Shown: positions 9,217-18,437 of the stretch, in pieces
Layout of the letters: the number at the start of each line of letters is the position of its first letter
Position numbering within the stretch: position 1 is the stretch's first letter
NCBI GenBank assembly: GCA_900313015.1
Contig: OMPR01000007.1
Span: 104,350 to 168,349, forward strand
Direction: 5' to 3'
From: Rhodobacteraceae bacterium EL53
GTDB taxonomy: Bacteria > Pseudomonadota > Alphaproteobacteria > Rhodobacterales > Rhodobacteraceae
Length of the DNA: 64,000 bases
Program-made: the position numbers and the translations under genes
Notes under the pieces: generated by a model
Databases searched by the model: none
What the model was told of the DNA's origin: nothing
Seen by the model: the letters and a program-made list of their open reading frames with translations, nothing else

Positions 9217-10155
9217 ATGGTTCGCTTCACCCTGCGCCAGCTCACCTACCTGTCTGAAACTGCGCGGCAGGGCGGTATTGCCCAAGCGGCGCGGCGGCTG
9301 AATATCTTCGCTGCAACCATCGCCTCGTCACTCGACAAGCTGGAAGCTGTCACCGGGCTGACTCTGTTCGATCGCTTTCCGGCACAGGGCATGCGGTTGA
9401 CCCGCGCTGGCGAAGAATTCACGGCCCAAGCCAATGCGCTGTTGGCGCAGGCAGGAACACTGAACCAGCACGCCGCAGATCTAGCGTCAGGCCGCGCTGG
9501 CAGGCTCCACATCGGCACCCATCACGCACTGGCGCAGCGGATTGTTCTGCCTGCTGTGCTCGCCTTCCGCAAAAGCCATCCCGATGTCCGTATCGAGGTG
9601 AAGGAAGCGGACTACCCTGCATTGATTGACATGCTGGATGCTGGCGAGGTGGACGTTCTGGTGGTCTTTGACCAGGGGCTTGATCAAGGGCGGCATGAGG
9701 CTGAAGTTCTTTTGGAGCTGCGACCTTTGGTTCTGTTGTCAGCGTCAAACGCCCTGGCGGCGAAGAGACTGATTAGTCTGAGCGATCTCGGTGGATTGCC
9801 CTATATCGCTGTTTCACCCGCGGGCCCCGGCCCAAGCTATTTGCAACTGCTGCAGGCCGCGGGCGTTCACCCCGAAGTGCCGTTCCAGTCCCAATCGCGC
9901 GAGCTTGTGCAGGCTTACGTCGGCAAGGGGTTCGGTTTTACGCTTGCAGGCTTCCCGCCCATACAGGACCGTACGACTGAAGGCGACCCCATCGTTGCGC
10001 GACCGCTCGAGGAAAGCATTGGGCAATACAGGGTGGTGATTGCCCGCCCGCGCCAAGCAGTGCAGACCGCGTTGATTGATCGGTTTCTAGAGATCTGCAG
10101 GTCGCCGGCCTCTATTTCCGATCTTACAGGTATCCAAAGATCTGCAAACCAGTGA
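9217..10155 (+). CDS. LysR-family transcriptional regulator
   Basis: A 312-aa LysR-type regulator. The N-terminal winged HTH starts MVRFTLRQLTYLSETARQGG and includes AQAARRLN and LTRAG. The effector-binding domain covers about residues 90-295. ATG 9217 matches the conserved start of the family; a longer frame from TTG 9193 adds residues outside the domain. The recognition helix reads IFAATIASSLDKLE, where a PS-S-is pattern is more usual, a mild divergence. It is divergent from the dioxygenase-sulfatase pair, so it is probably their regulator (CysB/Cbl-like logic by context only). Confidence 0.85.
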   Translation: MVRFTLRQLTYLSETARQGGIAQAARRLNIFAATIASSLDKLEAVTGLTLFDRFPAQGMRLTRAGEEFTAQANALLAQAGTLNQHAADLASGRAGRLHIGTHHALAQRIVLPAVLAFRKSHPDVRIEVKEADYPALIDMLDAGEVDVLVVFDQGLDQGRHEAEVLLELRPLVLLSASNALAAKRLISLSDLGGLPYIAVSPAGPGPSYLQLLQAAGVHPEVPFQSQSRELVQAYVGKGFGFTLAGFPPIQDRTTEGDPIVARPLEESIGQYRVVIARPRQAVQTALIDRFLEICRSPASISDLTGIQRSANQ

Positions 10156-10438
10156 TGCTGCCGTTTTGTGTTTTCCGCAGCATTTGTCGCAATGGGCTCT
10201 TTCGGTGAATCCCCCGCTCAATGTCGGAAAGCCTGCTGTCAAACAACGAACGGTACTTGATAATTGTGATCATTCCGGAAAACCTTGCATTTGCAGATGT
10301 TTCGCCGAAAAGAGCGCCGATATGGCTAAAGACCGGTCTCAGAGCGCGCCAGCATCGTAGTTCGCTACGACATCGGAAGTCAGTGAAGAACCCAGAGCAG
10401 TCAGTGAATTTTCCGGAGCGGTTCCCAATTTCCTAACC
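10156..10438. other. Intergenic region, nothing recognised
   Basis: About 280 bases between the LysR stop and the 3' end of the broken cyclodeaminase gene. Short frames only, none with coding character. Confidence 0.5.
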
Positions 10439-11395
10439 TCACTGCCTTCGTATGTCAGCAGCCCGACGAACCGCGAGGACTGCTGTGGCATAATCTCCCA
10501 GTGAAATCCCTCTGCAAGCGAAGGCTGCCGGTGTTTCGGGTGAACGGCCAACGACTTTCCCTGAGACAAGTTCTGTTAAGTCGCCGGTTATCTGCTGGTA
10601 TGGCAGCATCGGCTTGTCACTTTCAATCTCCTGTATTCGATCATCAACAACAACAGTTTTGAAAGCGGGCATGCTGACTGGAAATCACGGGATGCAAGGC
10701 ATCTGTAATCGCGGCGAAGGCAGTCGGTTTAAACCATCGGGCATCTAAGAAGGGTTCAACCGAGTAATCCAACGTTATTGATGTCACGACCAGATCGGCA
10801 TCGCAAAAAGCGTCCTTCGTATTAGCGGCTGTTTAAGCTACGAGACCCATATTGCGAGAATAACCAAAGAGCTTGTCGACATTCGCCTTGCCACGCCCGA
10901 ATACGCGAATTCTTATCAGGGGAAATAGCTCTGAAAATGCAACTGAATGGGAGTGGGCTTGCACGCCCGCGCCTACAAATGCAATCGTCTCGGCACCAGG
11001 GTCTGCAAGTCGACGCGCAGCCACCATTGACAGCGCCGCTGTTTTGACAGCCGAAATCCAGTTCGCACCCAAGACCGCTCTGAGAAGCCCGGTTTGCTCG
11101 TCCATAAACACGATTGCGCCGTTAGTCGCAGGGAGCCCCCTGGCCGGATTGTTTGGACACACAGTAACCTGTTTGGTCACGATGAACCCATCATCTCCCA
11201 CCGCCAAGGTAAACATTACGTATCGGTCATCCCCAGGCAAGATGGCTGTCTTGAGAGAGGTATGAAACTTTCCGTCTGCTTTTGTTGTCAGGGCAGATTC
11301 GATGGCCACGGCTACTTCGGGCGGCTGGATGCCTAAACCTTCCAAGTCCTCGTCTGTCGTGTCTAGGCGTCGCGCGACGAAAGTTGATCCGCCAG
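10439..11395 (-). pseudogene. Ornithine cyclodeaminase / mu-crystallin family, broken
   Basis: The upstream part (about 11395 down to 10833) carries the family's N-terminal half, including VLGANWISAVKTAALS and the NAD-binding start TIAFVGAGVQAHSH. An in-frame TAA at 10833-10835 stops it. Reading through, the same frame continues with ADLVVTSIT and DARWFKP, as expected for the family, to about 10690. A frameshift then moves the C-terminal part into another frame (10439-10672), with GDLTELVSGKVVGRSP and GISLGDYATAVLAV. One nonsense codon and one frameshift therefore destroy a gene of about 320 codons. The true original start is unclear because the 5' end runs into unrelated sequence near 11395. 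Confidence 0.75.
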
Positions 11396-11711
11396 AGACT
11401 GGCCCTTGGTGCAGATCACGGTGAAGACGGCGAGGGAGCCCAAACTCCGGCAGTGGTGCGCCGCAAAGAATGTCCACATTGAGACACCCTTGAAATATTC
11501 TGCAACCCAACTTGACCCGATTTGAATGAAGGCCTATTTGGTGTCGAAGTCTGAGGCGATGCGCCTCACTCAATGGAGATTTTATGAAAGAGTCCTGGGC
11601 CTAGCGCCCGTTCCTAGCGAAGCAAATTCAGGAACACCAACATTGATGGGCACACTCACGCGCGACGTTGAGTGTCCTGTTTGTGTACTTTCATAAATTC
11701 GAGACATCCCA

Positions 11712-11969
11712 ATGAATATCTCAAAGCACGAACAGCGTGTTTTGCATGAACTCGCGCTCGGCGGGTCCATCCATCACGAACGTTTGGAAAGCGGCAAAAT
11801 CCACACCATCACATGCTACACCCGCAACGGGCATGTGTTGGAAGACTGCACACTCAACGTCTTTAAACGCCTTCTGAAACGGCGCTTCATTCAATCAAAG
11901 AGTGGCCGACCCTACCGGGCAACTGCGTCAGGGATCAAATCCGTGCGCGCGCAAATGAACCAAAGATAG
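11712..11969 (+). CDS. yjhX: YjhX-family protein (UPF0386)
   Basis: An 85-aa protein matching the YjhX/UPF0386 family along its length: MNISKHEQRVLHELALGG at the N-terminus, CYTRNG in the middle, FKRLLKRRFI, and the closing SGIKSVRAQMNQR. YjhX of E. coli is listed as a putative toxin of a YjhX-YjhQ pair in which YjhQ is a GNAT acetyltransferase. Here the next gene, 8 bases downstream, is also a GNAT protein, so the same two-gene arrangement seems kept. The function in either organism is poorly tested. No promoter could be fixed with confidence. Confidence 0.85.
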   Translation: MNISKHEQRVLHELALGGSIHHERLESGKIHTITCYTRNGHVLEDCTLNVFKRLLKRRFIQSKSGRPYRATASGIKSVRAQMNQR

Positions 11970-11977
11970 GAAAACCC

Positions 11978-12499
11978 ATGAAACAAACAGATATTGACGC
12001 CATTATGGAAGTTCATCGTTTGGCATTTGGCGAGGTTGAAGGCGCGGAAATCGCGCAACTCGCCAAAGACTTCCTCGATCACCCGGATACGATCTCAATT
12101 AGCGCCGAACGCGCAGGGAAGATTGCGGGCAACGTTATGTTCACACCCTTTATTTTCAAGGGTCATCCTGCCACAAAATGCTACCTGCTCGCGCCTTGCG
12201 GCGTGTCACCGGAATATCAAGGCCGCGGTGTTGGTAAGGAGATTATGGAGACGAGCATACGCTACCTCAAGTCCATCGGAGCAGACGCTGTGTTTGTGTT
12301 GGGCGTACCAACGTTCTACCCTCGGTACGGATTTGCCCAGACTGACAAGCAAACACCATACCCTGACTTGTTGACGGCGACCGAAGCATGGATGGAACTG
12401 GAGTTGACTCCTGGGGCAACCAAGGGACTGAGCGGCCAAACGAAAGCGATTCCACCGTTCATGCAATCGCATTGGTGGGATACATCGGGGCGCGGATAA
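11978..12499 (+). CDS. GNAT-family N-acetyltransferase, YjhQ/YhbS-like
   Basis: A 173-aa acetyltransferase. The acetyl-CoA loop is visible in GVSPEYQGRGVGKEIM (the Q-x-x-G-x-G/A pattern, about residues 76-91), preceded by a beta strand KCYLLAPC. The later segment VLGVPTFYPRYGFAQ is the YhbS/YjhQ-type signature. It starts 8 bases after yjhX with a GGAAAA sequence upstream of the ATG, so the two are co-transcribed. The pairing resembles E. coli yjhX-yjhQ, proposed as a toxin-antitoxin module, where the acetyltransferase would be the antitoxin. This is inference from gene order. Confidence 0.8.
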   Translation: MKQTDIDAIMEVHRLAFGEVEGAEIAQLAKDFLDHPDTISISAERAGKIAGNVMFTPFIFKGHPATKCYLLAPCGVSPEYQGRGVGKEIMETSIRYLKSIGADAVFVLGVPTFYPRYGFAQTDKQTPYPDLLTATEAWMELELTPGATKGLSGQTKAIPPFMQSHWWDTSGRG

Positions 12500-12699
12500 C
12501 AGCACTTTGAAAACTGCCAGACATTTGACAGTGCTTGTTGAATGTCTGGTTCATCCGCGACCTGTTGATTGCATGCTTAATCCTCGTCGCGCTGTACTCC
12601 AATGACCGGACTTCCTGCCGCCGTGCAGCGTCAAGACCCAAGCCGATGCGGCGATTTTTTGTGCTGCGAGCGCGCTCAGCGAGAAATCTCTATGACGGT

Positions 12700-12752
12700 G
12701 CTGCCCTCCGCTGCTTGCCCAACGAATGTCTGCTTTGGGCTGCGAGCGGACT
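12700..12752. repeat. Interspersed intergenic repeat, copy 2
   Basis: Second copy of the element at 6364-6416, in the same orientation. It shares GCTGCCCTCCGC, AACGAATG, GGGCTG and GAGCGG with only scattered base changes. The surroundings differ, so the shared block is the unit. Confidence 0.6.
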
Positions 12753-12762
12753 TCTGATAGTT

Positions 12763-12786
12763 CCGCCAGCCAACTCGCGCTGGCGG
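12763..12786. terminator. GC-rich hairpin, possible terminator
   Basis: Perfect 8-base arms CCGCCAGC and GCTGGCGG with an 8-base loop. No T-run follows, so it is only a candidate transcription-end or structural element downstream of the GNAT gene. Confidence 0.3.
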
Positions 12787-12980
12787 GACGGATCGAGCGG
12801 CCGCAATGCGCAGATAGCGACCTTTGCAAAGTTGCGTGAACCTGCCCAAAGCTGCCTCCGGGTTTTGGTCATTCTTATGACCGCGTCCATGCAATGAGAG
12901 TGCGCAAGAATTTCGATGGCCTCTCATTTTCCATATTGACTTTTTCCGTGACTGTTGGCTCTTTTGCCGTATTCTGGTCC

Positions 12981-13150
12981 GGTTGGGAAACCATCCGGTG
13001 AAAAGGGAATGAGGTGCGGCAACTTTGCCAAATCCTTGACTGCCCCCGCAACTGTAAGCGGCGAGCGAGTTCGGACAATGCCACTGTCTCCACAAGGGGA
13101 TGGGAAGGCCCGAACAAGCCTCGACCCGCAAGTCAGGAGACCTGCCAGAA
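12981..13150 (+). promoter_or_regulatory. Cobalamin riboswitch (B12 element)
   Basis: Contains the conserved blocks of the adenosylcobalamin/cobalamin aptamer in order: GAATGAGGTGCGGC near 13007, the core TGCCCCCGCAACTGTAAGCGG at 13040-13060 (shown as TGCCCCCGCAACTG plus TAAGCGG), CCACTG at 13081, GGGATGGGAAGGC near 13097, and the B12 box AGTCAGGAGACCTGCC at 13131-13146. It ends about 175 bases before the btuB start. Binding of cobalamin is expected to shut down the downstream uptake operon by termination or by hiding the ribosome site; the sequence does not show which. Confidence 0.95.
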
Positions 13151-13321
13151 TGATCACCCTATCCGGGCGCGGGGCGCGCTGTGGATAACGGTCTTTCCGT
13201 AGTGGTGGCATATGCTTCACCGTCTGCGGAGTCGTGATCTCCAAAGGCATTTTAAGAATGAATGGCCCGAACCGGGTCTGCTGTCGGGAGTCGTATTGTC
13301 GGCTTCCGCAAAGGATAAGAC

Positions 13322-15187
13322 ATGTACGTCCACCTTTTGCGCGCCTCGGGCGCGCTCTCTTTGCTGTTTCCACATGCCGCCTTGGCCGAAGATGCAATCG
13401 AATTAGATGAAATCATCATCAGCGGTGGCTTTACCCCCATTGAAGAAGCGGAATACGGGCGGTCGGCAACTGTCATCACCGCCCAAGAGATTGAAGATCG
13501 CGGCATCACAACCGTACAAGATGCGCTGCGTGCGGTGCCCGGTGTGTCGGTCAGCGGATCCGGTGATAGTTTTACCCAGGTCCGCATCCGTGGTGGCGAG
13601 GCAAACCATACCCTCGTTCTGATCGATGGCATCCCGGCTGCAGGGGGCAATTCTGAATACATCTTTTCAGGGTTGGAGACCGCCAATATCGAACGGATCG
13701 AGGTTCTGCGCGGCCCACAATCCGTGTTTTATGGCTCAAACGCCTCATCTGGTGTGATCAACATTATCACGAAACGTGGTGGCATCGGTCAGGAATTCGG
13801 CGGCTCGGTCGAAGTCGGAGACGCGACAACTGTAACGGGCCGCTATTCGGTTCGGAACGAACTTGGTGGGGTTGCCCTCAGCCTGTCACATACAGATGAC
13901 AAGGGGTACGATATTTCTGGCGATGGTGGCGAGAAAGATGAGCTCAGCCGATCGACCTTGCATTTCACTGGTGACTATATGCTCACTGAACAGTTCAAAT
14001 TCGGACTGACCTTTCGCCAATCTGAAGAAGATTATGATTTTGACCGCTCGGTCTGGGGTGCCCCGACCGAAGCGGGCTATGTGGTTGATGACCCTTCGCA
14101 ATTTTCGGAGCGCACTGAGCGGTTGGGGAATATTTGGGGTGAACTGGAAACACTAAGCGGGCGTATGAGGCACCGCGTATCGCTAGATTACAGTGACTAT
14201 AAATCGAGCAGCAATGGGGGCGCACCTACCAAAGCAGATCGCAAATCCGCACGCTATTTGCTGAGCTTTGGTTTGGACGGGCGAAGGCTCGATTCTTCGA
14301 ACCACATTCTGAACGCTATTGCGGAATACCGCGAGGACAGTTCAACAACTAACCCAACCTATGCGCCTGCACGTGCCTCTTATGCGCTGGAATATAGGGG
14401 TAATTTCGACAGCGGCCTGAGCCTTCAGGGTGGCCTGCGGTATGACGACAACAAGACTTTTGAAGATGACGTCACATGGAACATCAGCGCGGCCTATATG
14501 TTGGCCTCAGGGATACGATTGCATGCCTCTGCTGGTGAAGGCAGCGTCGATCCCTCGTATTTCGAATTGTTTGCTAATTCTTGGGGGTATGTGGGCAATC
14601 CGAACCTAACCCCAGAAAAGAACCGCAGCTTTGATCTGGGGGCTGAAATCCCCTTTGCGCAGGGGCGCGGTCTTGTTGATGTGACGGTGTTTGATGAAAC
14701 CCTGACCGATGAAATCACGTCTGTTTTTGATCCAGTCAGCGGAAATTTCAATTACATCAACCAAAGTGGCGACAGCACACGGCGTGGTGCCGAGATTGCA
14801 GGTAGTTTCAAGGCCAATGACACGCTGGATCTGCGGTTGAGCTATACCTATCTGGATGCCGAAAACCCTGACGGAAGCGTAGAGTGGCGACGTCCGCGTC
14901 ACGAACTACTGCTGACTGCCACGCAAGCCTTTATGAACGATCGCGGCCGTGTGACCGCCGATCTGCGGTATGTCGCGGATAACTACGATAACCAGTACTT
15001 TGGGTCTGCAAGCGTTCAGCAGTTGCCGAACTATGTCACCGTCGACGCTGCGGCGCAGTATGCCATCAACGACCGATTAAGCCTGACCGGACGCGTGACC
15101 AACCTTTTTGACAAAGAGTATTCTGATGTCTGGGGGTATGCCAAACGAGGCCGGGCATTCTATGTCGGTCTGAAAAGCACATTTTAA
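13322..15187 (+). CDS. btuB: TonB-dependent cobalamin receptor BtuB
   Basis: A 621-aa outer-membrane receptor with a signal peptide ending PHAALAED. A TonB box-like start (ELDEIIISGG) is followed by the plug domain (residues ~40-150, with VRIRGGEANHTLVLIDG and IERIEVLRGPQSVFYGSNA). A 22-strand barrel follows and ends in the aromatic C-terminus YVGLKSTF. AAAGGA stands 8 bases before the ATG. The receptor is directly behind a cobalamin riboswitch and followed by btuF, btuC, btuD and cbiZ, which fixes the ligand as a corrinoid. It imports cobalamins across the outer membrane using the ExbBD-TonB complex encoded at the end of the same operon. Confidence 0.95.
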   Translation: MYVHLLRASGALSLLFPHAALAEDAIELDEIIISGGFTPIEEAEYGRSATVITAQEIEDRGITTVQDALRAVPGVSVSGSGDSFTQVRIRGGEANHTLVLIDGIPAAGGNSEYIFSGLETANIERIEVLRGPQSVFYGSNASSGVINIITKRGGIGQEFGGSVEVGDATTVTGRYSVRNELGGVALSLSHTDDKGYDISGDGGEKDELSRSTLHFTGDYMLTEQFKFGLTFRQSEEDYDFDRSVWGAPTEAGYVVDDPSQFSERTERLGNIWGELETLSGRMRHRVSLDYSDYKSSSNGGAPTKADRKSARYLLSFGLDGRRLDSSNHILNAIAEYREDSSTTNPTYAPARASYALEYRGNFDSGLSLQGGLRYDDNKTFEDDVTWNISAAYMLASGIRLHASAGEGSVDPSYFELFANSWGYVGNPNLTPEKNRSFDLGAEIPFAQGRGLVDVTVFDETLTDEITSVFDPVSGNFNYINQSGDSTRRGAEIAGSFKANDTLDLRLSYTYLDAENPDGSVEWRRPRHELLLTATQAFMNDRGRVTADLRYVADNYDNQYFGSASVQQLPNYVTVDAAAQYAINDRLSLTGRVTNLFDKEYSDVWGYAKRGRAFYVGLKSTF

Positions 15188-15188
15188 A

Positions 15189-16046
15189 ATGTGTTGGCTG
15201 ACCCGAATAGTTGTGGTGTCCCTGTTTTGTGGCTGGGGTGTCACGGCGCAAGAGAGGGAACTGTCGCCTCTTGCAACACCACAGCGCGTGGTGTCCATGA
15301 ACTTGTGTACAGATCAGTTGGCGATGTTGCTGGCGGGGCAGGATCAGCTTTTGTCGGTGTCCTACCTCGCGCTGGACAAACGCAGTTCTGCCATGACGGA
15401 CGAGGCCAAGAACTATGTCATAAATCATGGTCGTGCCGAAGAAATCTATCTCTTGCAGCCGGATCTGGTGATTGCGGGTGCGTATTCAACACGCGCGACA
15501 ACCGACATGCTGCGTCGGCTGCGGGTGCCGGTTGTGGTCATCCAACCCGCGCGTTCGCTGGAGGACGTGCGTGACAGGATCATCGAGGTCGGCGGCATTT
15601 TAGGACAGCAGAAGGCCGCGCGTTCTATGGTGCGCAACTACGACCGGGATCTTGAACTGGCCCGTTCTACCGGGATAAGCGAACTGCGCGCGGCTCTCTA
15701 TTCTGCGCGGGGCTGGACCGCCGGAGAGGCGACACTTGCAGGGCAGATCGTACAGGCTGCCGGATTGCAAAACATCGCGCAGGAAATGGGGTTTGAACAT
15801 GGGGGCGCGATGCCTCTTGAGGTGCTGGCCATGGCCGCCCCCGATCTGATCATTACGCCGGTTCCTTATGCGGGCCATTCCCGATCCGAAGAGATCCTGC
15901 AACATCCGGTTGTCGAGACGTTTCAAAGAAAGAGCGCGCGCGCAGATATGCGTGACACCGATTGGGTTTGCGGCACCCCGCATGTGGTGCGCGCAGTCGC
16001 GCGACTGGTCGAAGATCGACAGAACATTGAGAAAGGGCACGAATGA
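15189..16046 (+). CDS. btuF: Periplasmic cobalamin-binding protein BtuF
   Basis: A 285-aa class III substrate-binding protein (periplasmic-binding TroA-like fold) with a signal peptide ending GWGVTAQE. The start of domain 1 reads RVVSMNLCTDQLAMLLAG, and a PDLVIAGAYS segment is typical of BtuF/FecB proteins. ATG follows the btuB stop by one base. Its stop overlaps the btuC start. It should pass corrinoids from the periplasm to the BtuCD transporter. FecB-type siderophore binding is the alternative in isolation, but the operon decides for cobalamin. Confidence 0.88.
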   Translation: MCWLTRIVVVSLFCGWGVTAQERELSPLATPQRVVSMNLCTDQLAMLLAGQDQLLSVSYLALDKRSSAMTDEAKNYVINHGRAEEIYLLQPDLVIAGAYSTRATTDMLRRLRVPVVVIQPARSLEDVRDRIIEVGGILGQQKAARSMVRNYDRDLELARSTGISELRAALYSARGWTAGEATLAGQIVQAAGLQNIAQEMGFEHGGAMPLEVLAMAAPDLIITPVPYAGHSRSEEILQHPVVETFQRKSARADMRDTDWVCGTPHVVRAVARLVEDRQNIEKGHE

Positions 16047-17026
16047 TGCGTCTGGAACTTTGTCTCTTTCTGGCGATGATCGTTTTGTTCCTCGTGTCGC
16101 TTACGGTTGGACCGGCTGATGTTCCAGTTGGTGACAGCCTGCGCGCCTTGTTTGATCAAAGCTATGGCCCTTTGACCTTGGTGATGCAGGAAATTCGACT
16201 GCCACGTGCGGTTTTGGCCATCATCGTTGGGTCCGGGCTGGGCCTGGCGGGCGCGGCAATGCAGGGGTATCTGCGCAATCCGTTGGCGGAACCGGGACTT
16301 ATTGGCGTGTCTGCATCCGCCGCTTTAGGGGCCGTGCTGGCCATATTTTTCGGAGTGGCGGCAAGCGCCTCTTTGGGGTTGCCATTGGCGGCTCTGACAG
16401 GCGCTTTGGTTGGCGTTTTTCTGGTTATGACGTTGGCCGGGCCGCGCGGAGGGTCGCTTACGCTGATCCTTGCCGGGATCGCGATTTCAGCTTTGGCGGG
16501 CGCGTTGACCTCGCTTGTGTTGAACCTGTCGCCCAATCCTTTTGCCGCCAATGAAATCATATTCTGGATGATGGGGTCTCTTGCAGATCGTTCGATGCGT
16601 CATGTCTGGTTGGCCTTGCCATTTGTCCTGATCGGGGTGGGGGTAATCGCCACTACAGCACGTGGTTTAGATGCGCTGACGCTGGGCGAAGATGCTGCCG
16701 AAACCATGGGTATTGATCTGGGACATCTTCGCCTGCTTTTGGTGTTCGGCACAGCGGCCATTGTTGGGGGGACCACGGCTGTGGCCGGGGCAATCGGTTT
16801 TGTCGGTCTGGTGGTTCCGCACATCTTGCGCCCATTGGTTGGGGCAAGCCCCTCGCGCCTATTGTGGAGTTCGGCTCTTGGCGGCGCGATTATGTTGCAG
16901 CTGGCGGATATCGCTGTGCGTCTGATCCTGCCGGAACGAGACCTGAAACTGGGGGTGGTCACCGCCATTGTGGGCGCGCCTTTGTTCCTGCACCTGATTT
17001 ACAAAACCCGGAGGGAGCTGCCATGA
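16043..17026 (+). CDS. btuC: Cobalamin ABC transporter permease BtuC
   Basis: A 327-aa FecCD-family permease, very hydrophobic with about ten membrane segments. Family blocks RLPRAVLAIIVGSGLGLAG, MQGYLRNPLAEP and GLVVPHILRPLVG are present. The ATG overlaps the btuF stop and the gene's own stop overlaps the btuD start (ATGA), a sign of translational coupling. It forms the membrane channel of BtuCDF. A second ATG three bases later is also possible. Confidence 0.92.
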   Translation: MMRLELCLFLAMIVLFLVSLTVGPADVPVGDSLRALFDQSYGPLTLVMQEIRLPRAVLAIIVGSGLGLAGAAMQGYLRNPLAEPGLIGVSASAALGAVLAIFFGVAASASLGLPLAALTGALVGVFLVMTLAGPRGGSLTLILAGIAISALAGALTSLVLNLSPNPFAANEIIFWMMGSLADRSMRHVWLALPFVLIGVGVIATTARGLDALTLGEDAAETMGIDLGHLRLLLVFGTAAIVGGTTAVAGAIGFVGLVVPHILRPLVGASPSRLLWSSALGGAIMLQLADIAVRLILPERDLKLGVVTAIVGAPLFLHLIYKTRRELP

Positions 17027-17781
17027 GCCTTCTGTCTGTCAACCAAATGGGGGTGACCCTGCGCCGTCGCATTGTGTTTCAGGATATCAGCTTTGATGTT
17101 CAGCCGCGGGAAATGATTGGTCTGATTGGTCCAAATGGGGCCGGAAAGAGCACACTGATGCGGGCAAGTCTTGGGTTGTTGGCCCATACCGGGACAAGCA
17201 CGATCGCGCAGATGAAGGCCCGCAAACGCGCTCATGCGGTGGCTTGGATGCCGCAATCCCGAGAAATCGCGTGGCCTGTATCGGTAGAGCGCATCGTTGC
17301 CCTTGGGCGCTTGCCGCACCTTGCTGCTGGGCAAAAAATGCCGCCGCAGGATCAAGCCCATGTCGAAGCCGCCATCGCGCGGCTTGGACTGGAGCGTTTG
17401 CGAAACCGCGCAGCATCGCGGCTGTCCGGTGGGGAGCAGGCGCGCACTCTGATCGCGCGATCTTTGGCGCAGGACACGCCCTTGTTGATGGCAGATGAAC
17501 CTATCGCAGGTCTTGATCCGGCGCATCAAATTTCAACGATGCAGGTTTTTCGCGATCTTGCCGAAGAGGGGCGTTCGGTCGTGGTGTCGATCCATGATCT
17601 TGGGTTGGCAGCACGCCATTGTACACGCCTGATCCTACTTGCACAGAGCCGCATCCTTGCTGATGGGCCGCCAGAACAGGTGTTGACCCCTGATCTTATG
17701 GCCCGTGCCTTTGGTATTTCGATCTGGCATCATACCACGCCCTATGGACCGGTCTTTCAACCTTTGGAAGTTGTCTCATGA
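17023..17781 (+). CDS. btuD: Cobalamin ABC transporter ATPase BtuD
   Basis: A 252-aa ABC ATPase. Walker A is GPNGAGKST (about residue 36), the signature motif is LSGGEQ, Walker B is LLMADEP and the H-loop is SIHD. ATG 17023 overlaps the btuC stop and fits the usual length; longer upstream frames lie inside btuC. Only about 17 residues separate the signature motif from Walker B, as normal. It powers corrinoid import through BtuC. Confidence 0.92.
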   Translation: MSLLSVNQMGVTLRRRIVFQDISFDVQPREMIGLIGPNGAGKSTLMRASLGLLAHTGTSTIAQMKARKRAHAVAWMPQSREIAWPVSVERIVALGRLPHLAAGQKMPPQDQAHVEAAIARLGLERLRNRAASRLSGGEQARTLIARSLAQDTPLLMADEPIAGLDPAHQISTMQVFRDLAEEGRSVVVSIHDLGLAARHCTRLILLAQSRILADGPPEQVLTPDLMARAFGISIWHHTTPYGPVFQPLEVVS

Positions 17782-18437
17782 TTACTGTGACATTGACCGA
17801 ACCTTGGCTGGAAATGGATTTTGGCCGCGAATTGCAGGTGCTCAGTTGGGCCGTGAACAAGCCCGGATTTGCAAAGGCCAACCGGATCCTTTGGCGCGAG
17901 GTCAATAACCGGGACCTGCCGCGTGATATGGATGTTTGTGAGTGGCTGGGTCGCGAATTACACGCGCGGGATGCACAGGATGCTGTCACCTTTTTAACCT
18001 CTCGTCGGATTACCGAATTCGAACAGTCCATTGCCCATGTTGGTCACACCACAGCCCATGCGGTTGCCACGGTTGGCTTGTCTAATGCCGAGCGGATTGG
18101 CCACCGGGTGGATTACTCGAACCGCGACTGGGGTACGATCAACATTGCCGTAAGCCTGAACCGGGGGCTGACACAAGTTGGCATGATCGAAGCGATGAGC
18201 ATCGCCGTAGCCGCCCGGACCGTCGCAGTCATGGAGATGCCATTCAGCCTGCCTACGGGGGTGGCCACGGGCACAGGCACAGACTGTGTCGCCATCGCCG
18301 CACCACGCGGGCCATCCGAATATGCCGGCATGCATACTGAAATCGGCGAAGCCATCGGGCGCGCCGTCTATGACGCAGTAAAATTAGGTGCCCAGAACTG
18401 GGGTGCCGAACAATGGGAGAAAAACAGGCGTGCTTGA
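17778..18437 (+). CDS. cbiZ: Adenosylcobinamide amidohydrolase CbiZ
   Basis: A 219-aa protein with the CbiZ signatures TVGLSNAERIGH, EAMSIAVAARTVAVME and ATGTGTDCVAIAAP, then YAGMHTEIGEAIGRAVYDAV. CbiZ removes the aminopropanol side arm from adenosylcobinamide (and, in Rhodobacter sphaeroides, from pseudocobalamin), giving adenosylcobyric acid that can be rebuilt into the host's own cobamide. It starts with an ATGA overlap on the btuD stop. Placement in an uptake operon points to salvage and remodelling of imported corrinoids. No signal peptide: cytoplasmic. Confidence 0.92.
   Translation: MITVTLTEPWLEMDFGRELQVLSWAVNKPGFAKANRILWREVNNRDLPRDMDVCEWLGRELHARDAQDAVTFLTSRRITEFEQSIAHVGHTTAHAVATVGLSNAERIGHRVDYSNRDWGTINIAVSLNRGLTQVGMIEAMSIAVAARTVAVMEMPFSLPTGVATGTGTDCVAIAAPRGPSEYAGMHTEIGEAIGRAVYDAVKLGAQNWGAEQWEKNRRA

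Larger units (their letters stand above)
12500..12980. other. Long leader/intergenic region before the cobalamin riboswitch
   Basis: About 480 bases without a recognisable gene. It holds the second copy of the interspersed repeat (12700-12752) and a perfect 8-base inverted repeat CCGCCAGC / GCTGGCGG (12763-12770 and 12779-12786) that may end transcription from the left. The btu operon promoter must lie between here and 12980, but no box is convincing. Confidence 0.5.
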
